Below are positions 33,156 through 42,870 of a stretch of 64,000 nt of DNA, piece after piece. The DNA is taken from positions 248,001-312,000 of the forward strand of contig NZ_BBWZ01000001.1 of NCBI RefSeq assembly GCF_001015055.1, read 5' to 3'. The stretch comes from Aneurinibacillus tyrosinisolvens (GTDB taxonomy: Bacteria; Bacillota; Bacilli; Aneurinibacillales; Aneurinibacillaceae). The position numbers and the translations under genes were made by a program. The notes under the pieces are model-generated. The model ran no database searches and was not told the origin of the DNA. It saw nothing but the letters and a program-made list of their open reading frames with translations. The first letter of the stretch is position 1. Each line of letters opens with the position of its first letter.

Positions 33156-33680
33156 ATGGAAAACAACGAACGAGTTACGATAAGAAGCTTAACGGCAGAC
33201 GATGCAGAACAATACCTTGCTTTACGGCTGGAAGGCTTAAAGAAAAATCCAGAGGCGTTCGCAACTACATATGAAGAAACAATAGGACAAGAAGATTTAC
33301 TGGAAGAAATGAAGAGGCGCTTAATCTGCACGGATAACGCATTCAGCATGGGCGCGTTCGCCGGGGACAGATTAGTTAGCATTGTTACGCTGCTTCGGGA
33401 GCAGATGATTAAATTACGGCACAAAGCAGTACTCGTAGCGATGTATACCGCCTCTAGCGAAAGGGGCAAGGGAAGGGCAAAAGCACTGTTGAAAAAAGTA
33501 ATAGATGAGGCGAGAAAACAGGAAGGGCTGGAGCAGCTTAACTTAACTGTTGTAAAGCGGAATGAGGCGGCCCGAAATCTCTATCTTTCCCTTGGCTTTG
33601 AAGTGTTTGGCATAGAGAAAAACTCAATGAAATACGATGGAGCGTACTGGGATGAGGAGCTTATGGTGCTGTTTTTGTAA
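33156..33680 (+). CDS. GNAT family N-acetyltransferase
   Basis: The product has 174 residues with the GNAT fold: acetyl-CoA-binding motif A in MYTASSERGKGRAKALLKKVI and motif B in VVKRNEAARNLYLSLGFEVFG. It transfers an acetyl group to an unknown amine. An N-terminal half with RLEGLKKNPEAFATTYEE is common in RimI/YkwB-like Bacillales acetyltransferases. It stands alone between a membrane gene and convergent small genes. Confidence 0.88.
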   Translation: MENNERVTIRSLTADDAEQYLALRLEGLKKNPEAFATTYEETIGQEDLLEEMKRRLICTDNAFSMGAFAGDRLVSIVTLLREQMIKLRHKAVLVAMYTASSERGKGRAKALLKKVIDEARKQEGLEQLNLTVVKRNEAARNLYLSLGFEVFGIEKNSMKYDGAYWDEELMVLFL

Positions 33681-33681
33681 A

Positions 33682-33724
33682 GAAAACGGCACTTCTGTAC
33701 TTCACAGAAGCTCCGTTTCCTTTA
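33682..33724. terminator. Terminator after the GNAT gene
   Basis: GAAAACGGCACTTCTGT pairs with ACAGAAGCTCCGTTTC (one mismatch) and is followed by CTTTATT. It overlaps the 3' end of the convergent gene. Confidence 0.75.
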
Positions 33725-33953
33725 TTGCAACAACCTGTTCCAGGCCGCAGTCCGGACAAACAAGCACATGCATGCATTGATGGTTCGCGAGGTCCGGAAA
33801 TCCGTTCGTCGTTTTTAACTCATCCCACTGGCGGTACGGGCTGTACGGATCGTAAAAGGATTCGATTTTTCCTACGTCGTCCAGAAGACGCTGGCAATTG
33901 GAACATAGATTTTCGATACGGTGTAACCCGTTGCATACAGGACACATAGACAC
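33702..33953 (-). CDS. Small zinc-ribbon-like protein
   Basis: The product has 83 residues with three cysteine pairs: CPVC near residue 4, CSNC near 17 and CPDC near 67, so it probably binds one or two zinc ions. The middle is acidic and Tyr-rich. I do not recognise the family. It follows the 60-residue membrane gene by 17 bases on the same strand and is probably co-transcribed with it. Confidence 0.65.
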   Translation of the reverse strand: MSMCPVCNGLHRIENLCSNCQRLLDDVGKIESFYDPYSPYRQWDELKTTNGFPDLANHQCMHVLVCPDCGLEQVVAIKETELL

Positions 33954-33970
33954 AACGCTCCGCCTCCCGG

Positions 33971-34153
33971 TTAGCCTCGCCTGTTAAGGAGGCCTGAGTA
34001 TAATGCATAGCTGGCCAGAACAATGAAAGAGAGAACGGCGGCGAGCAGACCGGTAATCAAGTGATCACTGCCGAAGAAAATGAGCAGCGGGATACCGAAT
34101 GTTATTACCACAAGAAAAATGTTATACATAAATGAAATGGTACTGCGCGTCAT
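33971..34153 (-). CDS. 60-residue membrane protein
   Basis: The product has two hydrophobic segments (about residues 8-27 and 32-52) with a short polar turn (GSDHL) and a basic end (NRRG), so it is a small two-pass membrane protein. GGAAGTGAG lies upstream of the ATG. No family recognised. It lies between yumC and the zinc-ribbon gene. Confidence 0.6.
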   Translation of the reverse strand: MTRSTISFMYNIFLVVITFGIPLLIFFGSDHLITGLLAAVLSFIVLASYALYSGLLNRRG

Positions 34154-34212
34154 CTCGATTACTCACTTCCTTTTTTTATAAGGTCTGCTTTTGAAACGGA
34201 ATTTATACACAG

Positions 34213-34238
34213 AAAAACCTGCCATCCGGCAGGTTTTG
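34213..34238 (-). terminator. Terminator after yumC
   Basis: On the minus strand AAAACCTGCC pairs with GGCAGGTTTTT around GGAT, giving a strong short hairpin with a T tail. Confidence 0.85.
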
Positions 34239-34244
34239 TCTTTA

Positions 34245-35240
34245 TCACATTTTTAAGCTGGAACTGTGGGCAGGCTGTACTTTTGCGTTCGGATCCATGT
34301 AGGACTTCGCATTGTTTACCGCAGTTGGCGCCTCTCCGAACCCAACGGCAATCAACTTAATTTTGCCCGGGTATGTAGCGATGTCGCCCGCTGCATAAAT
34401 CCCTTCCACACTTGTCTCCATTTTTGAGTTAACGACAATCGAACCCTTCTCAAGCTCAAGTCCCCAATCTTTAATCGGGCCAAGGGAGGAGATAAAGCCG
34501 AAATTCACGATTACAGCGTCCACTTCCTCTGTGACGAGTTCTTCTGTTTTGCTGTTACGAATCGTTACTTTTTCAATTCTGCCGTCGCCTTCAAGGGAGT
34601 GAGGTTCATAAGGAGTCAGAACATTTACTTTAGAGTTCATCAGGTTTTCCACGCTGTGTTCATGGGCGCGGAATTTATCTCTACGGTGGACAATCGTCAC
34701 TTTTTCCGCAATCGGCTCAAGCATTAAAGCCCAGTCAACCGCGGAGTCCCCGCCGCCGAATACAACAACTTTTTGTCCGGCAAACTTATTTAAGTCATCG
34801 ACGAAATAATGAAGGTTTGCTTTTTCATATTTTGTGGCTTCTTCCAGTTCGAGCCTGCGCGGCTCAAACGCGCCGACTCCCGCTGTGATAATGACCGAAC
34901 GGGAGAAATGGACACCCTTGTCCGTTGTAATTGCGAAAATGTCTTCTTTTTTCTCTACATTTTCTACTTTTTCTTCAAGGCATATAGATGTATCAAAGTG
35001 AGAGACCTGCTCCTTCAGGCGGTCCACCAGCTCCTGGGCGCGCACCTTGGGAAAACCCGCCACATCATAAATATATTTCTCAGGATAGAGGGCGGATAGC
35101 TGCCCGCCCAGCTGGGGCATACTTTCAATAATTTTGCAGCTTGACTGGCGCATTCCCGCATAAAAAGCAGTAAACAGTCCTGTCGGACCCCCGCCAATAA
35201 TAGTTATTTCATAAACTTTCTCATCCCTATTTTGACCCAT
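34245..35240 (-). CDS. yumC: Ferredoxin/flavodoxin-NADP+ reductase, thioredoxin reductase type (YumC)
   Basis: The product has 331 residues. The FAD-binding motif is GGGPTGL near residue 15, the NADPH-binding motif [11 protein letters not shown] near 163, and the FAD-closing motif is [12 protein letters not shown] near 287. No redox-active CxxC is present, which separates it from thioredoxin reductase and fits the YumC-type ferredoxin reductases. It passes electrons between NADPH and ferredoxin or flavodoxin. It diverges from the yumB-like gene, as in Bacillus. Confidence 0.93.
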   Translation of the reverse strand: MGQNRDEKVYEITIIGGGPTGLFTAFYAGMRQSSCKIIESMPQLGGQLSALYPEKYIYDVAGFPKVRAQELVDRLKEQVSHFDTSICLEEKVENVEKKEDIFAITTDKGVHFSRSVIITAGVGAFEPRRLELEEATKYEKANLHYFVDDLNKFAGQKVVVFGGGDSAVDWALMLEPIAEKVTIVHRRDKFRAHEHSVENLMNSKVNVLTPYEPHSLEGDGRIEKVTIRNSKTEELVTEEVDAVIVNFGFISSLGPIKDWGLELEKGSIVVNSKMETSVEGIYAAGDIATYPGKIKLIAVGFGEAPTAVNNAKSYMDPNAKVQPAHSSSLKM

Positions 35241-35410
35241 AATTCTGACACCTCCGAAAATTTGAAGCGCTATATTCCTTTTTCATTATATCTGCCTGTA
35301 TGGGCAATGAAAAGCGGAATTAACAAAAACGAACGATTGCCGGCTAAACAAGTAAAAAGTTCGGATTAAAATAAAAGGTACAAATTCCCGTTCTTTGTGC
35401 ATATTTTCAC

Positions 35411-35439
35411 TTGCAAAAAGATAAAAACCGATTTATGAT
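35411..35439 (+). promoter_or_regulatory. Sigma-A promoter for the yumB-like NADH dehydrogenase
   Basis: TTGCAA (35411-35416), a 17-base spacer and TATGAT (35434-35439) give a leader of about 125 bases. I looked in the 35241-35569 gap for a Rex palindrome and found none. Confidence 0.65.
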
Positions 35440-35569
35440 AAAAATGTGAACAAATGATTAAGTGTGGGTAAAAAATAAAAGAATTCAAACCTTTCTGCAG
35501 GGCAACATAGTGAAAAAAGGTACAAATGTCTGACCCGCTTATAAATTTTAAGAAAACGGAAGTGAGAAA

Positions 35570-36760
35570 ATGAGTACACCAAAAATTTTAATCCTCGGTG
35601 CGGGATATGGTGGATTGGTAACGGCGGTTCGCTTACAAAAGCACATGAACTACAATGAAGTCGATGTTACACTTGTTAACAAGCATGATTACCATTACTT
35701 CACAACATGGCTTCATGAGCCTGCGGCAGGGACGCTTGATCCGGACAAATGCCGGGTAAGCATTGAGTCACTGCTGGATACGAATAAAGTTAAATTCATT
35801 AAGGGAACTGTAAAAGAAATTAAGCGTGAAGAGAAGAAAGCCATCCTCGAAAACGGTGAAGAGCTATCCTATGACTATGTTGTGATTGCGCTTGGAAGCG
35901 AACCTGAAACCTTCGGCATTCAGGGATTGAAGGAGTATGCTTTCAGCATTCGCAGCATTAACAGCGTTCGTCAGATTCGCGAGCATATTGAGTACAATTT
36001 TGCGAAATACAAAATGGAGAAGCGCCCCGAATTGCTGACGTTCATTGTTGGTGGAGCAGGCTTTACAGGAATCGAATTTGTAGGTGAGCTTACTGACCGC
36101 ATTCCGGAACTATGTGAAGAGTTTGATGTAGATCCGTCCGTTGTGAAAATCTACAACATTGAAGCGGCTCCAACTGTGCTTCCTGGCTTTGACCCTGAGC
36201 TTGTTAATTATGCGATGGAAGTCCTATCACGTAAAGGTGTTACTTTCAAAATTAGCACGCCTATCAAAGAATGCACCCCGGATGGTGTTGTTCTGGCTGA
36301 TGGTGAAGAGATTAAATCCAATACCGTTGTGTGGACAGGTGGCGTGCGCGGAAACGCCATTATTGAAAATGCGGGTTTTGAAACAATGCGCGGCCGCGTA
36401 AAAGTAGACGAATATCTGCATGCTCCTAACCATGACGATACATTCATTGTAGGAGACAGTGCCCTTATCATTAACGAGGAAACGAACCGTCCGTATCCTC
36501 CAACTGCCCAGATTGCCATCCAACAGGGTGAAAATCTTGCTCAAAATCTTCTTGCAGCTATCCGTGGCGGCCAGATGAAACCATTTGTTCCTAGCTTGAA
36601 AGGAACCGTAGCTTCTCTTGGCAAAGGGGAAGCAATCGGGCTTGTCGGCGACAAAAAGATTTACGGCAGTACAGCAGCCCTTATGAAAAAAGTGATTGAT
36701 AACCGTTCATTGTACATGCTTGGCGGATTGTCTCTCATGCTGAAAAAAGCAAAACTGTAA
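35570..36760 (+). CDS. yumB: Type II NADH dehydrogenase-like flavoprotein (YumB)
   Basis: The product has 396 residues. FAD motif GAGYGGL near residue 9, NADH motif [14 protein letters not shown] near 161, and the quinone-site region [19 protein letters not shown] near 306 are typical of NDH-2 enzymes, which oxidise NADH and reduce menaquinone at the inner membrane face. The C-terminal membrane-binding helices are present ([17 protein letters not shown]). Position and length fit YumB. B. subtilis has YumB, YutJ and Ndh paralogues, so the exact counterpart is not certain. Confidence 0.88.
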   Translation: MSTPKILILGAGYGGLVTAVRLQKHMNYNEVDVTLVNKHDYHYFTTWLHEPAAGTLDPDKCRVSIESLLDTNKVKFIKGTVKEIKREEKKAILENGEELSYDYVVIALGSEPETFGIQGLKEYAFSIRSINSVRQIREHIEYNFAKYKMEKRPELLTFIVGGAGFTGIEFVGELTDRIPELCEEFDVDPSVVKIYNIEAAPTVLPGFDPELVNYAMEVLSRKGVTFKISTPIKECTPDGVVLADGEEIKSNTVVWTGGVRGNAIIENAGFETMRGRVKVDEYLHAPNHDDTFIVGDSALIINEETNRPYPPTAQIAIQQGENLAQNLLAAIRGGQMKPFVPSLKGTVASLGKGEAIGLVGDKKIYGSTAALMKKVIDNRSLYMLGGLSLMLKKAKL

Positions 36761-36772
36761 GGAAATTCTGCC

Positions 36773-37027
36773 ATGAGACACGCAAGTGTACAGGTGAGGG
36801 CCCTTCTAACAGCCGATGAGCGTACTCGCTACGAGAAGCTGTTTGAAGTCGGTAAATTTCTTGAGTCACAGAACAGGCACGACTTAGCTTATACAATCCA
36901 GCGTGAGCTGGAAACGCTCATCGAGCCTGCCATTGAACGATTGCAGGAAAAAGGCAGGCAGCGGGGAGAGCGGGATTATCTGGATCCGATTGTATCCCGT
37001 GCCCGCAATGACGAAGAACAACTGTGA
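36773..37027 (+). CDS. Small hypothetical protein downstream of NADH dehydrogenase
   Basis: The product is 84 residues, highly charged and helical (ADERTRYEKLFEVGKFLESQNRHDLAYTIQRELETLIEPAIERLQEKG), with no membrane segment. AAGGAAA precedes the ATG, 12 bases after the NADH dehydrogenase stop, so the two form a unit ending in a shared terminator. Family not recognised. Confidence 0.65.
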   Translation: MRHASVQVRALLTADERTRYEKLFEVGKFLESQNRHDLAYTIQRELETLIEPAIERLQEKGRQRGERDYLDPIVSRARNDEEQL

Positions 37028-37045
37028 GTTTATATCGTTTAACAG

Positions 37046-37106
37046 AAGGCAGTGCACAAATAGCCGGTACGTAAAGCGTATCCTGTTTTGTGCACTGCCT
37101 TTTTCC
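37046..37106 (+). terminator. Terminator after the NADH dehydrogenase unit
   Basis: AGGCAGTGCACAAA pairs perfectly with TTTGTGCACTGCCT and is followed by TTTTTCC. Confidence 0.85.
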
Positions 37107-37183
37107 TCTTTCAAATTTATCTTACATCATTTATAATATTTTGAAAATATAGATATGTTAAATTATTATACCTGGAGGGATTT

Positions 37184-37375
37184 ATGATGAACAAAACAGG
37201 CGAAAAAAAATGTGAATACTGCCAGGGAGCCGGGTATTTTCAGCTTGTTACAGGCGGAACGGAAACGTGTCCCCGCTGCGAGGGTGCAGGTGAAAGTAAA
37301 GGTTCTTTACCTATTGTCGCTGTGTCTAAGCCGTCAGAAGGAGTCAAAGAGTTCGATCATTGTTCAATGTTCTGA
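37184..37375 (+). CDS. yuiA: YuiA family small zinc-finger protein
   Basis: The product has 63 residues with two CxxC-x-G-x-G repeats (CEYCQGAGY and CPRCEGAGE), as in the zinc domain of DnaJ. One zinc ion is likely bound. The role is unknown. GGAGGGA lies before ATGATG. It starts the yuiA-yuiB-yuiC run conserved in Bacillales. Confidence 0.85.
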   Translation: MMNKTGEKKCEYCQGAGYFQLVTGGTETCPRCEGAGESKGSLPIVAVSKPSEGVKEFDHCSMF

Positions 37376-37436
37376 GATTGACCGGTTTTTGCTCATAAAG
37401 TAAACTGAGAGAGGGAAAATCTTGGAGGTGGGTTGT

Positions 37437-37718
37437 TTGCCGGGTCCTATCAATATTGCGCAGTTTATTATCGGAATTCCTCTCTTCGTTGTTTTGTTAT
37501 TTGGAATCGGGTTTATTTTGAATATGCTCATTAAAACAACATGGATGCCTACGTTTCTTTACCTCAGCATTGCTGTAGGAGCGCTTATATACCTTTTCAT
37601 GCACCAGCGTGTGCCTCACACTGCAGACTACGTAATGCTCACTTCCGGCCTGCTTGGCGCGATTGCCAGCGGGTGGACAATTAAACTCCTTCGCACGAAG
37701 GGGTACCGGATGTTTTAA
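37437..37718 (+). CDS. yuiB: YuiB family membrane protein
   Basis: I choose the TTG at 37437 because GGAGGTGG ends at 37431; it gives MPGPINIAQFIIGIP and 93 residues. The upstream TTG at 37422 overlaps the ribosome binding site. There are three membrane segments. YuiB proteins are putative membrane proteins of unknown function next to yuiA in Bacillales. Confidence 0.82.
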   Translation: MPGPINIAQFIIGIPLFVVLLFGIGFILNMLIKTTWMPTFLYLSIAVGALIYLFMHQRVPHTADYVMLTSGLLGAIASGWTIKLLRTKGYRMF

Positions 37719-37738
37719 ACAGCCAATGAATGTAAGAA

Positions 37739-37776
37739 GGAGAGCCCTCAGAACTAAGGGCTCTCCTTTATTTTAT
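37739..37776 (+). terminator. Terminator after yuiB
   Basis: GGAGAGCCCT pairs with AGGGCTCTCC on an 8-base loop and is followed by TTTATTTTATT. Confidence 0.85.
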
Positions 37777-37911
37777 TCAGCATCGAAATGGTGTCGGAAA
37801 GCTGGTTATTAAATTTATGAAGGGCCTATTCTTTTCTATCTAATCTCTTTCTCCATGTATAAGAGAAGTGAGCGAGGGAGATTATGAGTACAAGAGGAGG
37901 CTAATCTATTC

Positions 37912-38535
37912 ATGAATGCAATTGTCAAAAATGCTCGCTCATCACTCACATACTTAATTATTGCTATTGTTTTCACTATCCTTGGTATGTATATCGTTCT
38001 AGAAAAAGAGGAACCGATTGACCATCAGGTGCTTATTAAACCGGGAAAAAGCCAGGCAGGAACCGTTGCACAGCTGCCGGCAAAAGGACGTTTTCCTTTT
38101 CTCTCCAAGAATGTGACTGTAGAAGCGCTTGCAAGCCTTGACAGCTATCCTAAGGTGAATGTAGTAGCAACAGGTTATTACGCCGGCCCTGAATCAACAG
38201 GAAAAAACAGCAGACATCCGGCTTATGGAATTACATATTCGGGCGTCAAAGTGAAAAGGGATACCTTTTCTACGATAGCGGCTGATTTGGACATTTTTCC
38301 GCTCGGCACGATTTTATTTATTCCGGGGTACGGATACGGGGTTGTGGCTGATATTGGATCCGCCATAAAAGGACACAAAATCGACCTTTATTTTGATAAG
38401 AAGCAGGATGTTTACAAAGAGTGGGGCAAAAAACAACTGGAAGTCTATATAATCGAAAAAGGGCCAGGAAAAGTAAGCGAATCTGTTTTCCGGGAACTGA
38501 ACAGCCTGAAAAATGAAAAAGTGGGAAGGCAATAA
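37912..38535 (+). CDS. yuiC: 3D domain-containing muralytic protein YuiC
   Basis: The product has 207 residues with an N-terminal membrane anchor (about 12-30) and a C-terminal 3D domain with the acidic residues in [17 protein letters not shown] and the earlier [13 protein letters not shown]. YuiC and its relatives are lytic transglycosylase-like enzymes (mltA/Rpf-like fold) acting on peptidoglycan, tied to stationary phase and spores. It lies outside the membrane. AAGAGGAGG precedes the ATG at 9 bases. Confidence 0.9.
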   Translation: MNAIVKNARSSLTYLIIAIVFTILGMYIVLEKEEPIDHQVLIKPGKSQAGTVAQLPAKGRFPFLSKNVTVEALASLDSYPKVNVVATGYYAGPESTGKNSRHPAYGITYSGVKVKRDTFSTIAADLDIFPLGTILFIPGYGYGVVADIGSAIKGHKIDLYFDKKQDVYKEWGKKQLEVYIIEKGPGKVSESVFRELNSLKNEKVGRQ

Positions 38536-38547
38536 TATAGCATAGAA

Positions 38548-38577
38548 AGGGACAGGCGGCGGCCTGTCCCTTTTATA
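38548..38577 (+). terminator. Terminator after yuiC
   Basis: GGGACAGGC pairs with GCCTGTCCC around GGCG, followed by TTTTA. Confidence 0.85.
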
Positions 38578-38619
38578 TTGAAAGTAGCGGGGAATAAAGA
38601 GCGATTCCCCATTTCTCTA

Positions 38620-39099
38620 TTATTTTATCAGATAATATATAAGGGTCGACTGGATAATGCCGAGCCAGCCGCCGATAAGAACCTCACTCGGTTGATGGCC
38701 AAGCAGCTCTTTCAACTTCTCTGCACGCTCTCTTCTCGGTTTAATACGCATCGTTTTCAGTTCGTCGATTAATTGGTTAAAGTCTTCCACGAGCAGATTA
38801 AGCACGGCAGCGTGTGTTCCGGCATGCCGTCTAACGCCTGCAGCATCAAACATAACGATAATAGCAAAAATAGCGGAGATTGCGAAAAGCGTAGATCTAA
38901 GCCCTTCAACAAATCCTACCGCGGTTGCCAGTGCCGTGACCGCTGCAGAATGAGAACTGGGCATACCGCCGGTGCTGAAAATAAGGCTCCAGTTCCATTT
39001 ACGAACCGCAAAGTATGTAATGGGAACCTTTACAACCTGGGCAACCCCTATCGCAAGCAGAGCAGACCAGAGCGGGAAATTAGAAAACAACGAAGGCAT
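38620..39099 (-). CDS. yuiD: Divergent PAP2 family membrane protein YuiD (DUF212)
   Basis: The product has 159 residues with three or four membrane segments. The motifs GGMPSSHSAAVTALATAVGF, FDAAGVRRHAGTHA and LGHQPSEVLIGGWLGI are those of the DUF212 family, a divergent branch of PAP2 phosphatases that keeps SSHSA and GHQPSEV. It may act on a lipid phosphate at the membrane; the substrate is unknown. It is convergent to yuiC and divergent from pepA. Confidence 0.9.
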   Translation of the reverse strand: MPSLFSNFPLWSALLAIGVAQVVKVPITYFAVRKWNWSLIFSTGGMPSSHSAAVTALATAVGFVEGLRSTLFAISAIFAIIVMFDAAGVRRHAGTHAAVLNLLVEDFNQLIDELKTMRIKPRRERAEKLKELLGHQPSEVLIGGWLGIIQSTLIYYLIK

Positions 39100-39207
39100 C
39101 GATTTCTTCCTTTCTTGATGAGTCTTCTTCTATTGTACCATATAGAAGGTCCTTACCTTTTCTTTTACCCCTTTTATTGATAAAATTTTCTTTGGAGGTG
39201 GTATGAA

Positions 39208-40702
39208 ATGAAAATTGAAGTCGTAACGGAAGGATTGCATACGTTACAAGCGGATTGTCTTATTATTGGCATTTTAAAAGATTCGAACACACTGCCTGTT
39301 GTACTTTCGGAAGTGGACCAGGCGATGGGCGGAACGCTGGCATCTCTATTCGCAGCAGGAGAAATCAGTGGAAAGAAAAAAGAAACACAAATCATACATA
39401 CAATGGGGAAGATTGCAGCCCGGCGAATCATGTTTGCAGGCCTTGGCGACAAGGATGAATTGTCTTTTGAAGGACTTCGTGAAGCAGGCGCACGGGCAGT
39501 AAAAGAAGCGCTGAAGGCGAACCTTACCAGCCTTGCGTTTTTCTTTGGAGAAGCAGCAGGAACCCTTGCTTCCGGAGAAGTGGCGCATGCGATTGTTGAA
39601 GGCGCCCTGCTTGCCAATTACCGCTTCCCGGGATATCACAAGGAAACGGAAGATAAGCCTGCGCTTCAATCTGTTACTGTTGTTAGTTCCAATGAAACAG
39701 AGGAAGAAGCAAAGGAAGGTGTCCGGATTGGCGAGGTTTATGCAAATGGTACTAACCTGGCCCGTGACCTTGTGAACATGCCGGGGAATTACCTGACACC
39801 GACCGTGCTGGCGGAGAAAGCAAAAGAAGTGGCGGAGCGCCACGGCATGGAAGTCGAAATCCTTGAGCAGAAAGATATGGAGAACTACGGAATGGGCGGC
39901 TTGCTTGGTGTAAATCAAGCTCGGTAGAAGCGCCAAAAATGGTTGCCATTAAGTATCAGGGAACGGACAAATGGGAAGATGTTCTCGGCTTCGTCGGAAA
40001 GGGAATTACGTTTGATTCCGGCGGTATTTCACTGAAGCCGGGTCAAGGCATGGATGAAATGAAGGGGGATATGGCGGGGCCGCCGCGGTCATCGGTGCGC
40101 TGGAAATTATCGGTACGTTAAGGCTGGCTGTTAATATTGCCGCCGTCATTCCAACTACAGATAACATGCCGAGCGGTTCTGCGCTGAAGCCGGGTGACGT
40201 CATTACGACGATGAGCGGCAAAACGATCGAAATTTTGAATACCGATGCGGAAGGCCGCCTCGTTCTTGCGGACGGCATGACGTATGCAAAGAAAATAGGA
40301 GCCAACTACCTGGTAGACCTGGCAACATTGACAGGCGCCGCTTTAGTTGCGCTCGGAACGTGGACGACCGCTGCAGTAACGAACAACGAAGAGTTTATGG
40401 AAGACGTGATGCTGGCGGCAGGGGAAGCAGGAGAACTGTTATGGAGGCTGCCGAGCTATGCACCATATAAGCACCAGATTAAAAGCGAGATTGCGGACCT
40501 GAAAAACACCGGGGGCCGCAATGCAGGAACGATTACGGCCGGGCTGTTCGTTGGTGAGTTTGCCGAGGATACACCATGGGTACACCTCGACATTGCCGGT
40601 ACTTCGTGGGCGGATAAGGCGGATGATTTCTCTCCGCACGGAGGTACGGGAGCCATGGTTCGCACGCTGGCCGCACTTGCGGCGAACCGCGAGGGAAAGT
40701 AG
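39208..40702 (+). pseudogene. pepA: Leucyl aminopeptidase PepA (YuiE), two frameshifts as sequenced
   Basis: Three consecutive frames encode one M17 aminopeptidase. The first ends at AATCAAGCTCGGTAG (about 39917-39928); one added G gives [18 protein letters not shown]. The second ends after GATATGGCGGGG (about 40068-40079); one added G gives [16 protein letters not shown] and rejoins [18 protein letters not shown]. Restored length is 498 residues, normal for PepA, with metal ligands in [16 protein letters not shown] and [10 protein letters not shown]. It hydrolyses N-terminal residues from peptides. Two independent lesions in an otherwise clean gene point to sequencing errors. Confidence 0.88.
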
Positions 40703-40735
40703 TCTGCTTTATGGATTGAAAAATACGTTTGATAA

Positions 40736-40774
40736 CAAAAGGGCTTGGATTTTGAAATCCGAGCTCTTTTTGTA
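40736..40774 (+). terminator. Terminator after pepA
   Basis: AAAAGGGCTTGGATT pairs with AAATCCGAGCTCTTTTT. Confidence 0.75.
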
Positions 40775-40850
40775 GCTCATATCTAAACACTTACTAGCAT
40801 TTTTGTGATATGATTAAAGTTACTTGTTAAAAATAAGGAGAGGGAATGAT

Positions 40851-41914
40851 ATGCAAACAACGCTGGTGCCATCTGTTTCGCCAAGACGCAAATGGTTCGG
40901 TATTTTACTTTTTTTAAGCGTAGCTATAATCGGGTTATTCTGGGCAAAATGGCAGCCCTATTTTCATAAAGTCTTTACGGCGGCGGAGAAGCATTCGATT
41001 GGAAAGTCGATTTTAACGGGCTCTTCATCAACATCCCTGCACCTTCATGGGATGCGGCTTTAAACTACTCTATGACTTACTTCTTGGCGGTGTGGAAAGC
41101 GCTGCTCGTAGCCGCTGTTCTTGCCTCACTCATACAGGTTCTCATTCCGCGTAATTGGATTGAACGGGTGCTGGGGAAGTCCGGATTCTTAAGCACCGTA
41201 AATGGAGGCCTGCTTTCTTTGCCGGGGATGATGTGCACGTGCTGCGCCGCACCGATCGTTGCGGGGCTGCGAAAGTGCTCAAGTTCGGTTGGGGCCGCTG
41301 CTGCCTTCTGGTTCGGGAATACGGCAATTAACCCGGCCGTTCTCATCTTTATGTTCTTTGTGCTGGGCTGGAAATTTACGCTGCTGCGGTTTGCTTTAGG
41401 CATGATTCTTGTTTTCGGCGTCAGTTACCTTGCCCAGCGCTTCTTCGCCAAAGGCGAAATGGTCGACTCATCTGTAGTTACTCCTGAACCGGCTGACCAT
41501 GCAATGGAAGGGAAGAGTTTCCCCGTACGGTGGACGTATACGTTCGGCAAGCTGGTGCTTACGATTGCACCGTTATATATTGTGACCGTGCTCGTCCTTG
41601 GTGCAGCCCGTGCATGGTTATTTCCTTCCGTTGGCGTTGAAATGGCCAACAGCTTCTGGCTTATTATTGGACTGGCAATAGCAGGGACTTTGTTCGTGAT
41701 TCCTACGGCGGCGGAAATTCCGATTGCGCAGGCTATTATTGCAATGGGGCTGGGAAACGGGCCGGCGGCGGCTTTAATGATCACGCTTCCTGTCATCAGC
41801 CTTCCGTCTATTTTAATCGTACGGAAAGCATTCCCGGCAAAGGTGCTTGTGTTTTTTGCAGGCAGCGTTATGATTCTTGGAATGATAGCCGGTTTCATCG
41901 GTATGCTGCTGTAA
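40851..41914 (+). pseudogene. YraQ-like (UPF0718/DUF318) permease, frameshifted as sequenced
   Basis: The ATG at 40851 follows AAGGAGAGGGA. The first frame (KWFGILLFLSVAIIGLFWAKW, SIGKSILTG) breaks at ACGGGCTC (about 41018-41023). One added G continues as LFINIPAPSWDAALNYSMTYFLAVWKALL into the long second frame, giving 354 residues with eight or more membrane segments. The signature PGMMCTCCAAPIVAGLRKCSSSVGAAAAFWFGNTAINPAVL, with a Cys-Thr-Cys-Cys, is that of YraQ-type permeases, sometimes associated with metal or arsenic/thiosulfate handling. The substrate here is unknown. Confidence 0.82.
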
Positions 41915-41962
41915 GAAACATAGTATATCAAGGTGTAAAGGCGAACGATATATGCGATAACA

Positions 41963-42007
41963 AAAATAAAGTTCGGGTTTTTTATGAATCCGGGCTTTAT
42001 TTTTTTA
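41963..42007 (+). terminator. Terminator after the YraQ-like gene
   Basis: AAATAAAGTTCGGGTT pairs with AATCCGGGCTTTATTT and is followed by a T run. Confidence 0.8.
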
Positions 42008-42048
42008 TATGTGTCGGTTATAATGACACCATTGATAAAAAATAAATG

Positions 42049-42124
42049 ATTTGCTCGTATAATCGCGGGAATAGGGCCCGAAAGTCTCTACCAGATCACC
42101 GTAAATGATCTGACTACGAGTGAA
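42049..42124 (+). promoter_or_regulatory. Guanine-class purine riboswitch upstream of xpt-pbuX
   Basis: GCTCGTATAATCGCGGGAAT, GGGCCCGAAAGTCTCTACC, AGATCACCGTAAATGATCT and GACTACGAG follow the purine riboswitch consensus. The ligand-selecting base in GACTACGAG is C, which pairs with guanine (U would mean adenine). Guanine or hypoxanthine would turn the operon off. Confidence 0.95.
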
Positions 42125-42182
42125 AGCGATAGGTTTCCCGGTTTTTGTGTTGTATTTTTGATCTGCACAGGCAGATCTCAGC

Positions 42183-42250
42183 CAAATCCGGAAGACTGTT
42201 TTCACTCGTCCAACAACGGAGTGAAAACAATCTTCCGGATTTTTTTTATG
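42183..42250 (+). terminator. Terminator of the guanine riboswitch expression platform
   Basis: AAATCCGGAAGACTGTTTTC pairs with GAAAACAATCTTCCGGATTT and is followed by T residues, 20 bases before the xpt ATG. Confidence 0.85.
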
Positions 42251-42251
42251 A

Positions 42252-42857
<606 letters not shown>

Positions 42858-42870
42858 GAGGAGAAGTCCA

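Noticed and set aside
35241..35569. A Rex operator in front of the NADH dehydrogenase gene
   Set aside because: AATGTGAACAAATGATTAAG at about 35442 only matches one half-site; the second half is not TTCACAA.
39908..40085. Programmed frameshifting in pepA
   Set aside because: There is no slippery heptamer, stem-loop or stop-proximal Shine-Dalgarno at either break, two separate shifts would be needed, and eight other genes show the same kind of lesion. Sequence error fits better.
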